From the NCBI RefSeq assembly GCF_000473225.1, contig NZ_KI421509.1, positions 543,470-607,469 of the forward strand: a stretch of 64,000 nt of DNA, read 5' to 3'. The notes under the pieces are model-generated. The model saw nothing but the letters and a program-made list of their open reading frames with translations, searched no databases and was not told the origin of the DNA. A program made the position numbers and the translations under genes. Source of the DNA: Sedimentitalea nanhaiensis DSM 24252. GTDB taxonomy: Bacteria; Pseudomonadota; Alphaproteobacteria; Rhodobacterales; Rhodobacteraceae. This document shows, one piece after another, positions 17,976-26,344 of the stretch; within the stretch, counting starts at the first letter, position 1; each line of letters opens with the position of its first letter.

Positions 17976-19165
17976 TCGTGACCCTGGCCTGGCGCGACCT
18001 GATGCGCGACCGGTTCTTTTTGTGGTGCAACGTTGCGGTGATGGTGGGTATCTTGGTGCCGCTGTTGGTGCTGTTCGGAGTCAAGAACGGGGTCTACACG
18101 GCACTGATCGGCGAGATGCTGGCCGATCCGGCCAACCGGCAGATCGACACCCAGGGCAACGCCAGCTTTGACCGGGGCGATCTCGTCGCGATGCGCGACT
18201 GGCCCGAAATCGCGTTCATGACGCCCAAGGTCCGGGGCCAGTTCGACTATATGAACGTGCGGGCCAAGGGAGGGCGCCGGATGCGCCCGGCGCTGATTAT
18301 TCCAACCGGGTCCGGGGATCCGACGCTGCCCCCCGAGACGCAGATTGACCCTGACCAGGTTGCGGTCAGCGCCCAGTTGGCCGCGCAACTGGATCTGGCG
18401 ACGGGCAGTCAACTGGAGCTGATCAGCCAGGCCGAAGGGCGCCCCAAACAGTTGGTCCTGCCGGTCACGGTGGCCGTCGTGCTGCCCGAAACGGCGGTGT
18501 CCGGGCGCGCGGTGCTGACCCCGTTTGCGATGCTGGATCTGATCGAGGCGTTCTATGATTCCTACAGCCTGCCGGACTTTGGCATCAAAGGCACCCGCGA
18601 TCTGTCTGAGCGGGTCGACTCCTATGAAGGGGTGCGGATCTACGCGCGGCGGCTCGAAGATCTGGCCGCGCTGCAGGCCCGGATCGAGCGCCACCTGAGC
18701 ATCGGGACCACCGCGCGCACCCGCGACGTCGAGTCGTTGCTGGGGTTGGGGCGCAAGCTGAACCTGGCGCTGGGGCTGACGGCCGGGCTGGCGGCGCTGG
18801 GGCTGGGGGCGGCGCTGGTATTGGGATTCTGGTCCGATGTGAGCCGCAAAAAGGTTGTGCTGGCGGGGATCGCGCTGTTGGGTGTGCCGAGCCGCCAGCT
18901 GGCGCTGTTCCCGGTGGTGCAGGCCTTGATCACTTCGCTTTTCGGACTGACGATTTCATTTATGTTTTACCTGATCGCAGGGCAGATTGCGGCAGAGCTG
19001 TTCGGACAGGGCTTGCCCGGTGAGGCGGGGCTGACGCGGATCACGTTGCCGCAGGGGCTGGCGATCTGCACCGGGGTTTTGATGCTGGTTCTGGGGGCCG
19101 CGGGGGTTGCGGCCTGGTCGGCACAGCGGCTGGATCCGGCCAGCGTTTTGCGGGAAGGGGTCTGA
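17969..19165 (+). CDS. FtsX/MacB-like permease
   Basis: A 398-residue membrane protein with the FtsX-family layout: one N-terminal helix (about 17-40), a periplasmic domain of about 210 residues, then three helices (about 265-290, 310-340, 365-388) and a short tail ending in DPASVLREGV. This is the permease partner of the ATPase encoded immediately upstream; start and stop overlap by seven bases. The periplasmic domain is larger than in FtsX and closer to LolC/MacB. It lacks the long coiled-coil stalk contact region of MacB that I could recognise. Two bases separate it from the FGE-like gene. Confidence 0.85.
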   Translation: MLIVTLAWRDLMRDRFFLWCNVAVMVGILVPLLVLFGVKNGVYTALIGEMLADPANRQIDTQGNASFDRGDLVAMRDWPEIAFMTPKVRGQFDYMNVRAKGGRRMRPALIIPTGSGDPTLPPETQIDPDQVAVSAQLAAQLDLATGSQLELISQAEGRPKQLVLPVTVAVVLPETAVSGRAVLTPFAMLDLIEAFYDSYSLPDFGIKGTRDLSERVDSYEGVRIYARRLEDLAALQARIERHLSIGTTARTRDVESLLGLGRKLNLALGLTAGLAALGLGAALVLGFWSDVSRKKVVLAGIALLGVPSRQLALFPVVQALITSLFGLTISFMFYLIAGQIAAELFGQGLPGEAGLTRITLPQGLAICTGVLMLVLGAAGVAAWSAQRLDPASVLREGV

Positions 19166-19167
19166 AA

Positions 19168-20736
19168 ATGCGGTTCTGGTTAACGATGCTGTTGCTGTCT
19201 TGCGCGGCCCCGGTTGCGGCGCAGTCGGATTGGCCCTTGGACCTGATCGACCCCGCCCATGCGGATGATCCTGCCGATCTGATCCTGCCGATGCCCTGCG
19301 GTGTCGCGATGGCCTTTCAGAAAGTCAGCGTACCTGTGGATACGGATGATCCGCTGGCGGACCGGCGGGTGCGGTTGGGCCAGTCGCTGGATCAGACGGG
19401 CTATTCCGACTATCTGTTGCCGGCCTATCTGCGCGGGCCGTTCAGCGATGCGGAGAGCGGTACGGATACGGGCAGCACCCATTACTATATCGCGCGATAT
19501 GAGCTGACCCGGGGCCAATATCGCGCGCTGACCGGCGATTGTGCGCCGCCGACACGGGCCGACCGGGTCGCGCAGGGTGGACTGAGCTGGTTCGATGCGG
19601 TGGGGCTGGCGCGGGATTATTCGCAATGGTTGTTCCGGAACGCCCCGGATCGGATGCCGCGCGCGGGCGAGGCCATCGGGTTCGTGCGGCTGCCGACCGA
19701 GGCCGAATGGGAATATGCCACACGGGGCGGAGCGCGGATTGATGCCACCAAGTTTCCCGGGCTGACGTTTTTCGGTGCCGGAGACCTGCGGGCCTATGCC
19801 CGGTTCCAGGCGGCAGGGTCGTCGCGTGGCAAGCTGGGGCCGATCGGGCTGCGCAAGCCCAATCCGCTGGGCCTGTTTGATGTGTATGGCAATGCCGAAG
19901 AGCTGATGCTGGAGCCATTCCGGCTGAATGCTATCGGCCGCGCGGGCGGGCAGGTGGGGGGGATCGTCACCCGTGGCGGCTCGGTTCTGTCCACCGCCGA
20001 TCAGATCTACAGCGCGCAACGCACCGAATATCCGCCGTATGACTGGGCCACCGGCGGCCCTCTGCAGGGCGCGACCTTTGGCCTGCGGTTGGTGCTGGCA
20101 TCGCATATCGCCACCTCGGATGACCGGCTGCGCCAGATCCGGGATCGCTGGGTTGAAATGGCGGGCTCGGGGGGCGAGAAAGCAGAGCCGACCGTTGATC
20201 CCGTGGCCGAGATCACCCGTCTGATCGAAGCCGAAGTCGACCCCCGGCGCAAGGCGGCGCTGGATGACCTGAAACTGGAATTCCGCCGCTCGCGGGACCG
20301 GACCCAGACAGCCTTGCAGCAATCGGCACGCTCGACCCTGCTGGCCGGCGCGGTGTTTGTCGACTCGCTGGATGAAAATGCCGGAGACATCGAAAACAAG
20401 GCGGGAAACATCCGCCTGCTGATCGATTTGCAACGGGCTGGAAACAACAGCCGGGTCTATGGTCGGCAGGTCGAGAAACACGTCGCCGAGATCAAGCAGA
20501 TGCGGCAGGTTCAATCGACCTATCTGCTGTCCCTGCGCGCCGCGCTGGAGACGTTGACCACCGATATCGGCGCCTCCGAGCGCCAGGCCGCCTATGACGT
20601 GCTGCGCGAGGAACTGTCGTTGTCGGGGCGCACACAGACCCTGCAAACACTGGAACGGTTCTGGGCGGATCTGGCGGTCTATGCGGCGCGGCCCGATATC
20701 AGCCCCGCGGATCTGTTGAAGTCGGCGTTGGATTGA
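19168..20736 (+). CDS. Secreted SUMF1/FGE-fold protein
   Basis: A 522-residue protein with a signal peptide (about 1-19, VAAQ-S). A formylglycine-generating-enzyme-like domain spans about 100-315 and carries the family landmarks YELTRGQYRAL, RLPTEAEWEYATRGG, NPLGLFDVYGN and FGLRLV. Helical, possibly coiled-coil, sequence follows to the end. The usual GN-x-WEW block reads GNAEELM, and no cysteine occurs after residue 125, so the copper/cysteine catalysis of true FGE is not possible. Many FGE-fold proteins are non-catalytic binders of protein or ligand, and this is the likelier role. It is the last gene of the tightly coupled cluster, separated by two bases from the permease. Confidence 0.85.
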   Translation: MRFWLTMLLLSCAAPVAAQSDWPLDLIDPAHADDPADLILPMPCGVAMAFQKVSVPVDTDDPLADRRVRLGQSLDQTGYSDYLLPAYLRGPFSDAESGTDTGSTHYYIARYELTRGQYRALTGDCAPPTRADRVAQGGLSWFDAVGLARDYSQWLFRNAPDRMPRAGEAIGFVRLPTEAEWEYATRGGARIDATKFPGLTFFGAGDLRAYARFQAAGSSRGKLGPIGLRKPNPLGLFDVYGNAEELMLEPFRLNAIGRAGGQVGGIVTRGGSVLSTADQIYSAQRTEYPPYDWATGGPLQGATFGLRLVLASHIATSDDRLRQIRDRWVEMAGSGGEKAEPTVDPVAEITRLIEAEVDPRRKAALDDLKLEFRRSRDRTQTALQQSARSTLLAGAVFVDSLDENAGDIENKAGNIRLLIDLQRAGNNSRVYGRQVEKHVAEIKQMRQVQSTYLLSLRAALETLTTDIGASERQAAYDVLREELSLSGRTQTLQTLERFWADLAVYAARPDISPADLLKSALD

Positions 20737-20772
20737 GCCGCCTGGCAAAGGCAGAATTCACAATCCCGCCAT

Positions 20773-20807
20773 TTGACGGCCCCGAGGCGGCCAAAAACCG
20801 CCGTCAA
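20773..20807 (+). terminator. Hairpin after the srf-like cluster (possible terminator or operator)
   Basis: TTGACGGC at 20773-20780 and GCCGTCAA at 20800-20807 form an eight-base perfect inverted repeat around a 19-base loop that includes AAAAA. No U-run follows, so it is a weak intrinsic terminator candidate and could instead be a regulator site for the next gene. Confidence 0.35.
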
Positions 20808-20840
20808 TCTTGACAACTATACGGTTGGGTGTTGGGCTGG

Positions 20841-20846
20841 TATAAT
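20841..20846 (+). promoter_or_regulatory. Putative -10 box for the peptidoglycan-binding-domain gene
   Basis: A perfect TATAAT lies 80 bases before the start at 20927. The only good -35 candidate, TTGACA at 20810-20815, is 25 bases away, which is too far for a normal sigma-70 promoter, so only the -10 element is called. Confidence 0.35.
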
Positions 20847-20926
20847 ATCATTCAGTATTCCATTGACACAGAACCGCCGGACCGCTGGATCGGACCGGCA
20901 ACATGGTTTCAAGTGAGGGTAAAAAA

Positions 20927-22267
20927 ATGTTTGCACGAAAAATCTGTACATCTCTGGTTGCCGCCAGCCTGATCGCGGTCCCCGTTCAGCGGGCCCAGGC
21001 CAATGACGCGGCGGCCTTGCTGGGGGGTGCCCTGCTGGGGGGGATCATCGTCAATGAGGTTCATAAGAACAAACAACGCAAGCGCACCACCACGACCACG
21101 CGCCGCACCTATAGCAGCGGTGTGTCGTCCGCGCAGCGGGCCGAGAACCGGCAGGTGCAAACGGCGCTGAACTATTTCGGCTATCATGTGGGCAGCGTGG
21201 ACGGGTCTCTGGGCCGTCAGAGCCGCGCGGGCATTTCCCGCTATCAGGCGGATATGGGATATCAGCCGGACGGGTACCTGGACGGGTATGAAAAGGACTT
21301 TCTGCTGGGCAGTTATCAGCGGTCCTTGGCCAGTTCGAGCGTGCCGCCCTATAACCAGATCGTCGCCAGTCAGGGGTACAACGGCCTGCTGCGTACCTAT
21401 CGCAACGAACAGCTCGGTATTGCCACCCCGAACATGAACGCCAATGTTCAGACAGCAGCGGTGCAGGCTCCTGCGCCAATCCCGGCACCAGCCCCAATTC
21501 CGGCTCCGGTGGCGGCGCCGGCCCCGGCCCCGGTTCAACCCGAGCCGGTCACGGCACGGGCTGATACCGCCGCTCTGCCGCAATTCACCTTTGGTCAGGT
21601 GCCGCGCTCGGTGAACGAGCATTGCAACGAAATCAACGTTCTGACCGCGGCCAATGGCGGTATCGCCACTGGGGGTCGGATCAGCGATGCGGAATTCGCG
21701 TTGAACGAGCAGTTCTGTCTGGCGCGCACCCATGCAATGGCGGAAAGCACGTCGATCGTATCCACGATTCCAAACATGACCGATGCGCAGGTTACCCAGC
21801 AATGCGAAGGGCTGGCACAAGCCATCGCGCCGCAAATGGTTGCGCTGGAGACGGAAACCCCAAATCAGGTGATCGCTGACACTTCTGCCTTTTTAGAGGG
21901 ATCCGGTCGCCCGATGGATCAGCTGATCTCGGCTGGAAAGGTGTGTCTGGGGGTCGGCTATCGCACCGATAATGCGGCAATGGCGCTGGCCTCATCCGTG
22001 TTGCTGGTGTCGGCCGGGCAGACCGGATATGGAGAAATGGTCAGCCACCACATGCGCGAAGGCTTTGGTGCCGCGCAAGCGTCGGCTCAGAAATCCGGTG
22101 CATGGATGAACATGGCACTGAACGCACTGGCCGGGGGCGGAACCGCGGTTCTTGGGCAGTCCTCGGACCGGGTGGCGGTTCTGCGGGATGCGATGCAAGG
22201 GGGCAGTTCGCCCTCTGGCGCAGTCTCGGCCCTGCCGATATTCCCGACGACCCCGTCGAGCAACTGA
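20927..22267 (+). CDS. Secreted peptidoglycan-binding-domain protein
   Basis: A 446-residue exported protein. A signal peptide (about 1-27, RAQA-N) is followed by a Gly/Leu-rich hydrophobic patch (30-43), a basic Thr/Arg stretch, and a peptidoglycan-binding type-1 domain (about 72-125; VQTALNYFGYHVGSVDGSLG). Then come an Ala/Pro linker rich in PAPIPAP repeats and a C-terminal helical domain of about 230 residues with paired cysteines. GTGAGGG eight bases before ATG 20927 decides the start over an upstream in-frame ATG. The gene has its own leader region and a strong terminator, so it is a separate unit from the srf-like cluster, though it may share its envelope function. Confidence 0.8.
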   Translation: MFARKICTSLVAASLIAVPVQRAQANDAAALLGGALLGGIIVNEVHKNKQRKRTTTTTRRTYSSGVSSAQRAENRQVQTALNYFGYHVGSVDGSLGRQSRAGISRYQADMGYQPDGYLDGYEKDFLLGSYQRSLASSSVPPYNQIVASQGYNGLLRTYRNEQLGIATPNMNANVQTAAVQAPAPIPAPAPIPAPVAAPAPAPVQPEPVTARADTAALPQFTFGQVPRSVNEHCNEINVLTAANGGIATGGRISDAEFALNEQFCLARTHAMAESTSIVSTIPNMTDAQVTQQCEGLAQAIAPQMVALETETPNQVIADTSAFLEGSGRPMDQLISAGKVCLGVGYRTDNAAMALASSVLLVSAGQTGYGEMVSHHMREGFGAAQASAQKSGAWMNMALNALAGGGTAVLGQSSDRVAVLRDAMQGGSSPSGAVSALPIFPTTPSSN

Positions 22268-22280
22268 GCGCCGGCCGCGA

Positions 22281-22320
22281 AAAAAATCCCCGGCGCGCGA
22301 GGGCGGGCCGGGGATTTTTT
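22281..22320. terminator. Bidirectional intrinsic terminator
   Basis: AAAAAATCCCCGGC (22281-22294) and GCCGGGGATTTTTT (22307-22320) form a perfect 14-base inverted repeat with a 12-base loop. The T-run on the plus strand and the A-run at the 5' side let it stop both the peptidoglycan-binding gene and the convergent lipoprotein gene. Confidence 0.9.
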
Positions 22321-22343
22321 GCGGGAATGGCCTGGGGCGCGGG

Positions 22344-22553
22344 CTAGCCTTTTCTTTTCAGGATTTCCTTGCGCTTCTTTTCATATTCACTTTCGGTGAT
22401 TGCCCCCGCGTCCAGCGCCGCCTTGAGATCGGTCAGTTCCTGACCCGTGGTTGCGGTGCTGATGGTGTTGGTGGTTTTTGCCCCACCGCCACTACAGGCG
22501 GAGACCGCGATCAGAGACAGAATAAGAAGGCTGCCGATAGCGATGCGTTTCAT
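22344..22553 (-). CDS. Small SHOCT-domain lipoprotein
   Basis: A 69-residue protein. A lipoprotein signal peptide ends in LSLIAVSAC, so Cys20 or nearby should be lipidated. A Gly/Thr linker and a C-terminal SHOCT (short C-terminal) motif follow (ELTDLKAALDAGAITESEYEKK). SHOCT motifs are found at the end of many bacterial proteins and are thought to aid oligomerisation. AAGGAAAC lies just before ATG at 22553, which is preferred to a longer open frame upstream. The gene is convergent with the peptidoglycan-binding gene and shares its terminator. No specific function can be given. Confidence 0.8.
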   Translation of the reverse strand: MKRIAIGSLLILSLIAVSACSGGGAKTTNTISTATTGQELTDLKAALDAGAITESEYEKKRKEILKRKG

Positions 22554-22747
22554 GTTGTTTCCTTGTTTGTCGCACTGTCGACACATCAGTACCGCAGCCA
22601 ATTTTGTCGTCAACCCGCATGACCAGGGGGCACGCGCAAACGGAGCAGGCGTTGCCGATGTCCCGCACGGTCCGAGGGCGGTTCGGAATCTGGTCTTTTC
22701 GGTTTGAAACGGTCAGAGTGACTTCAACGTCTTTGCGGAGAAACGCC

Positions 22748-23368
22748 ATGCTGATCGTCCACCATCTGAACAACTCGCGCTCGCAACGCATCCTTTGGCT
22801 GCTGGAGGAGCTGGGGCTGGACTATGATTTGAAATCCTATCAACGCGATGCCGAAACCAACCTGGCACCGCCAGAGTTGTTGCAGGTGCATCCTTTGGGC
22901 AAGTCACCGATGATCGAGGACAAGGGGCGGCTGATTACCGAAAGCGGTGCCATCGTGGAATACCTCTGTACGCGCTATGGTGCGCATATGATCCCTGCTG
23001 CGGACAGCGACGATTGGATCAGCCATCAAGAGTTGATGCATTTTGCCGAAGGCTCGGCGATGACGCCCATCCTTCTGGCGCTCTATGTGGGGCGGCTCGG
23101 AGCGGCGGGCGCGCCTTTGGGGCCACGAATCGAGCACCAATTGGACAGCCATTTCAATTACATGGAAACCGTCCTGCGACCGTCCGGGCATTTCGTTCTG
23201 GATGAGCTGTCTGCGGTGGACATCATGATGAGCTTTCCCGCCGAGGTCGCCGTGCGGCAGGGCCGGGGGGATGCGCACCCGAAGCTGGCCGCATTCGTCG
23301 CGCAGATCCACGCGCGGCCAGGTTTCGAACGCGCGCTGGAACGCGGCGGAGGCTATGCTTTCGCCTGA
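22748..23368 (+). CDS. Glutathione S-transferase family protein
   Basis: A 206-residue soluble protein with the two-domain GST layout. The N-terminal thioredoxin-like part carries SQRILWLLEELGLDY and the conserved cis-Pro/Glu-Ser region (HPLGKSPMIED, ITESGAIVEYL). A helical C-terminal domain with the N-capping SAVDIMMSF motif starts near residue 150. It would conjugate or reduce substrates with glutathione. The candidate catalytic residue near the first helix is a serine (NNSRSQ). GCGGAGAAACGCC precedes ATG 22748; the open frame upstream lacks GST features. It is convergent with the molybdenum hydroxylase operon. Confidence 0.9.
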   Translation: MLIVHHLNNSRSQRILWLLEELGLDYDLKSYQRDAETNLAPPELLQVHPLGKSPMIEDKGRLITESGAIVEYLCTRYGAHMIPAADSDDWISHQELMHFAEGSAMTPILLALYVGRLGAAGAPLGPRIEHQLDSHFNYMETVLRPSGHFVLDELSAVDIMMSFPAEVAVRQGRGDAHPKLAAFVAQIHARPGFERALERGGGYAFA

Positions 23369-23373
23369 CCGGG

Positions 23374-23619
23374 TCAGCCGCCCTTGAGACGCTGCATCAG
23401 AAAGACCTCGCTGTCCGGGGCAACCGGCTCGGTCAGGCTGCTGGCGATCACGCGCCCGTCCACCGCGACCGACACGCCCGCGTCGATTGCGTCCTGAAGG
23501 CCGGGATGGGCTTTGACGAGGCCCGACAGGACCTCGCCGACTGTTGTTGCCTCGATCTCGACCTTGTCCTTGCCATCGGCAAGGGCGCGCAGGCCGGACC
23601 AGAGGTTGACCTCAACCAT
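23374..23619 (-). CDS. MoaD/ThiS-family ubiquitin-like protein
   Basis: An 81-residue beta-grasp protein ending in LKGG. The C-terminal diglycine is the site of adenylation and thiocarboxylation in MoaD/ThiS sulfur carriers. The MVEVNLWSGLRALADGK opening and the VGEVLSGL helix match MoaD-like proteins. Its start overlaps the stop of the molybdenum-subunit gene by eight bases, so it is co-translated as the last gene of the operon. It probably supplies sulfur for the molybdopterin dithiolene or for maturing this particular enzyme. A general housekeeping MoaD would more usually sit with moaE, which is not here. Confidence 0.82.
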   Translation of the reverse strand: MVEVNLWSGLRALADGKDKVEIEATTVGEVLSGLVKAHPGLQDAIDAGVSVAVDGRVIASSLTEPVAPDSEVFLMQRLKGG

Positions 23620-25861
23620 TCCGTTGCTGCTCCAACGCCTCCAGAATGCGCGGTGGGGACATCGGAAGTTGCCGCAGCCGCACCCCGGCGGCGGCGGACA
23701 CCGCGTTTGCAATCGCCGCCAGCGGCGGGCAGATCGAGGTTTCACCGACCCCGCGCACCCCGTAGGGATGGCCCGGATTGGGCACTTCGACGATGACGGT
23801 GTCGATCATCGGCAGATCGCTGGCCACCGGGATGCGGTAGTCCAGGAACAGCGCGTTCTGCAACCGTCCGTCTTCGCCATAGATATATTCCTCGTTCAGC
23901 GCCCAGCCGATGCCCTGCGCCGCGCCGCCCTGGAACTGGCCCTCGACATAGGTCGGGTGGATCGCCTTGCCCGCATCCTGCACCACGGTATAGCGCACCA
24001 CGGAGGTCTTGCCGGTTTCGGGATCGACCTCGGCATCTACGATATGGGTGGCAAAGCTGACACCCGCACCTTCGGGGGTGGCTTCGAAATGGCCCACGAT
24101 CGGCCCGCCGGTTGCGCCCATCCGCTTGGTGATCTCGGCAATTGGCAGCGGATCGAAATCGCCTGCGTTGGGGCCGGAGGGCACGGCACAGCCGTTTTCC
24201 CACTTCACCGCATCTTCTGGGATGCCCCATTTGGCCGCCGCGCGTCCGCACAGCTTTTTCACCGCGTCGCGGGCCGCTTGGATGGTCGCAAGACCGCTGG
24301 CATAGGTCACGCGGCTGCCATGGCTGACCTCGTTATACCCCAGCGTGGCGGTGTCGGCGATGGTGACGCGGATGTTTTCGTACGGAATACCCAATTCTTC
24401 GGCGGCCATCAGCGCCATTGACGCCCGGCTGCCGCCGATATCCGGAGTTCCAACAGCCAGCTGTGCGGTTCCATCTTCGGAAAGCGCAAGAGAAACAGCG
24501 GTTTCTCCGCCGTGGTTAAACCAGAACCCACAGGAAATCCCACGCCCCTGGCCGGGTTTCAGCGGGGCGCAATAATGCGGATGCGCCTTGGCGGCTTCCA
24601 GGGTTTCGACCAGGCCGATCCGATCGAAGGTCGGGCCAAAGCTGGCTTTGGTGCCTTTTTTGGACGCGTTTTTCAGGCGGGTCTCGATGGGGTCCAGATC
24701 CAGCCGGTTGCACAGCTCGTCAATCACGGACTCGACTGCAAACGCGGCCATGGGCGAGCCGGGCGCGCGGTAAGCCGCCTGTTTGGGGCGGTTGCTCATC
24801 ACGTCATAGCCGACCTGGCGCACGTTTTTCAGCGCATAGGGGGCAAAGGCGCACATCGCGGTGAATTCGCAGGGCGCACCGGGAAAGGCGCCGCCCTGCA
24901 GACGGAAGGTGCCCTGCGCGGCGGTGATGGTGCCGTCCTTTTTCATGCCGATCTTGATGTCCATCGAGGTTGACGCGGTGGGACCGGTGGCTTTGAACAC
25001 ATCGGCACGCGGCATGACCAGCTTGACCGGTTTGTTGGTCTTGCGGGCCAGCGCCAGCGCGACGGGCTCGATGAACACGGCGGTCTTGCCGCCAAAACCA
25101 CCGCCGATTTCGCTGGCTGTCACACGCAGGTTGGCGGTTTCCAGCCCCAGCAGCGCGGCACAGATTTTTTGTACGTTCCAGTGGCCCTGGGTGCAGCACC
25201 ACAGCTCGCCCTTGCCGTCACCGCCCAGTGTGCCCAGACAGGCATGCGGTTCGATATACCCCTGATGGGTGGCCTCGGTCTTGAAATGATCCTCGACCAC
25301 CAGATCGGCTTCGGCGAAACCGGCCTCGACATCGCCATGCCCGCTTTCGTGATAGCGCACGACGTTGGGATGCAGCCCCTTGGGCACGGATGTATCTGCG
25401 GCCCCTTCGCGGATCACCGGAGCGTCCGCGGCCATGGCCTTGTCCACGTCGGTGACATGGGGCAGCGGTTCGTATTCGACCACGACCAGCTTGGCGGCGT
25501 CGCGCGCGATCAGCGAACTGGTTGCGGCCACCGCTGCCACGGCGTGACCGTCATACAGGGCAGTGTCCCCGGCCATGACGTTTTCCAGGATATTCCAGTT
25601 TTCGCCAGTCAATCCGGTGGCGAAATCGGCGCGGGTGACCACGCCTTTGACGCCGGCCAGAGCCTCGGCCTTGCTGGTGTCGATCCGCTTGATGCGCGCA
25701 TGGGCATGGGGGCTGCGGACGATGGCGGCATGCAGCATGCCGGGCGCGGTAATATCCGCGCCAAAACGGGCGCGGCCCGTGACCTTGTCCACGCCATCGG
25801 GGCGATCCGGCGTGGTCCCGACATGGGTGAAACCGGTGGATTTCGTGTTGTCCAGTGCCAT
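23612..25861 (-). CDS. Molybdenum hydroxylase, large (molybdopterin-binding) subunit
   Basis: A 749-residue subunit of the xanthine dehydrogenase/CO dehydrogenase family. Visible family marks are the N-terminal VTGRARFGADI, the IGGGFGGKT cofactor loop, the YRAPGSPMAAFA active-site loop and GVGETSICP with the catalytic glutamate near the C-terminus. The YRAPG loop is unlike the AYRCSFR of CO-oxidising CoxL, so this is a hydroxylase of an organic substrate, which I cannot name. It carries the Mo-molybdopterin cytosine dinucleotide cofactor. The upstream genes encode the 2Fe-2S and FAD subunits; the start overlaps the 2Fe-2S stop by one base (TAATG). Confidence 0.92.
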   Translation of the reverse strand: MALDNTKSTGFTHVGTTPDRPDGVDKVTGRARFGADITAPGMLHAAIVRSPHAHARIKRIDTSKAEALAGVKGVVTRADFATGLTGENWNILENVMAGDTALYDGHAVAAVAATSSLIARDAAKLVVVEYEPLPHVTDVDKAMAADAPVIREGAADTSVPKGLHPNVVRYHESGHGDVEAGFAEADLVVEDHFKTEATHQGYIEPHACLGTLGGDGKGELWCCTQGHWNVQKICAALLGLETANLRVTASEIGGGFGGKTAVFIEPVALALARKTNKPVKLVMPRADVFKATGPTASTSMDIKIGMKKDGTITAAQGTFRLQGGAFPGAPCEFTAMCAFAPYALKNVRQVGYDVMSNRPKQAAYRAPGSPMAAFAVESVIDELCNRLDLDPIETRLKNASKKGTKASFGPTFDRIGLVETLEAAKAHPHYCAPLKPGQGRGISCGFWFNHGGETAVSLALSEDGTAQLAVGTPDIGGSRASMALMAAEELGIPYENIRVTIADTATLGYNEVSHGSRVTYASGLATIQAARDAVKKLCGRAAAKWGIPEDAVKWENGCAVPSGPNAGDFDPLPIAEITKRMGATGGPIVGHFEATPEGAGVSFATHIVDAEVDPETGKTSVVRYTVVQDAGKAIHPTYVEGQFQGGAAQGIGWALNEEYIYGEDGRLQNALFLDYRIPVASDLPMIDTVIVEVPNPGHPYGVRGVGETSICPPLAAIANAVSAAAGVRLRQLPMSPPRILEALEQQRNG

Positions 25862-26340
25862 TACGATGCCTCCCGCATGTCCGCTGCCGTGTCCATCACG
25901 GCGCGGATGATCTTGTCATAACCGGTGCAGCGGCAGAGGTTGCCCGCCAGCCAGTACCGCACTTCGGTTTCGGTCGGATCCGGGTTCTTTTCCAGCAGCG
26001 CCTTGGTGGCGACCAGAATACCCGGCGTGCAGATGCCGCATTGCAGGGCGGCATATTCGATGAACTTCTGTTGCAGCGGGTGCAGGTCTTCGCCGGTTGC
26101 GATGCCCTCGACAGTGGCGATCTCGCGCCCTTCGGCCTCGACCCCCAGCACCAGACAGGAACAGACCAGTCGCCCGTCCAGAGTGATCGAACATGCCCCG
26201 CAGTCGCCGGTGCCGCAGCCTTCCTTGGTGCCGGTCATGCCCAGACGGTCGCGCAGAACGTCCAGAACGGTTTCGCGCGGATCGCACAGAAATTCGACCT
26301 CGTCGCCATTGACGGTGGTTGTGACGTGAATCTTGCTCAT
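25861..26340 (-). CDS. Molybdenum hydroxylase, 2Fe-2S subunit
   Basis: A 159-residue small subunit carrying two 2Fe-2S clusters. The plant-ferredoxin-type cluster is in GCGTGDCGACSITL with a further VCSC, and the second, helical cluster is in CGICTPG and NLCRCTGYD. It passes electrons from the molybdenum centre to the FAD subunit. It is flanked by the FAD-subunit gene (four-base gap) and the large-subunit gene (one-base overlap). ATG 26340 is chosen because the ferredoxin fold starts immediately; the upstream open frame is inside the FAD gene. Confidence 0.95.
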   Translation of the reverse strand: MSKIHVTTTVNGDEVEFLCDPRETVLDVLRDRLGMTGTKEGCGTGDCGACSITLDGRLVCSCLVLGVEAEGREIATVEGIATGEDLHPLQQKFIEYAALQCGICTPGILVATKALLEKNPDPTETEVRYWLAGNLCRCTGYDKIIRAVMDTAADMREAS

Positions 26341-26344
26341 GGGT

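Noticed and set aside
20810-20846. TTGACA (20810) and TATAAT (20841) as a perfect sigma-70 promoter
   Set aside because: Both boxes are perfect but the spacer is 25 bases instead of about 17, so they do not form one normal promoter. Only the -10 box is listed, at low confidence.
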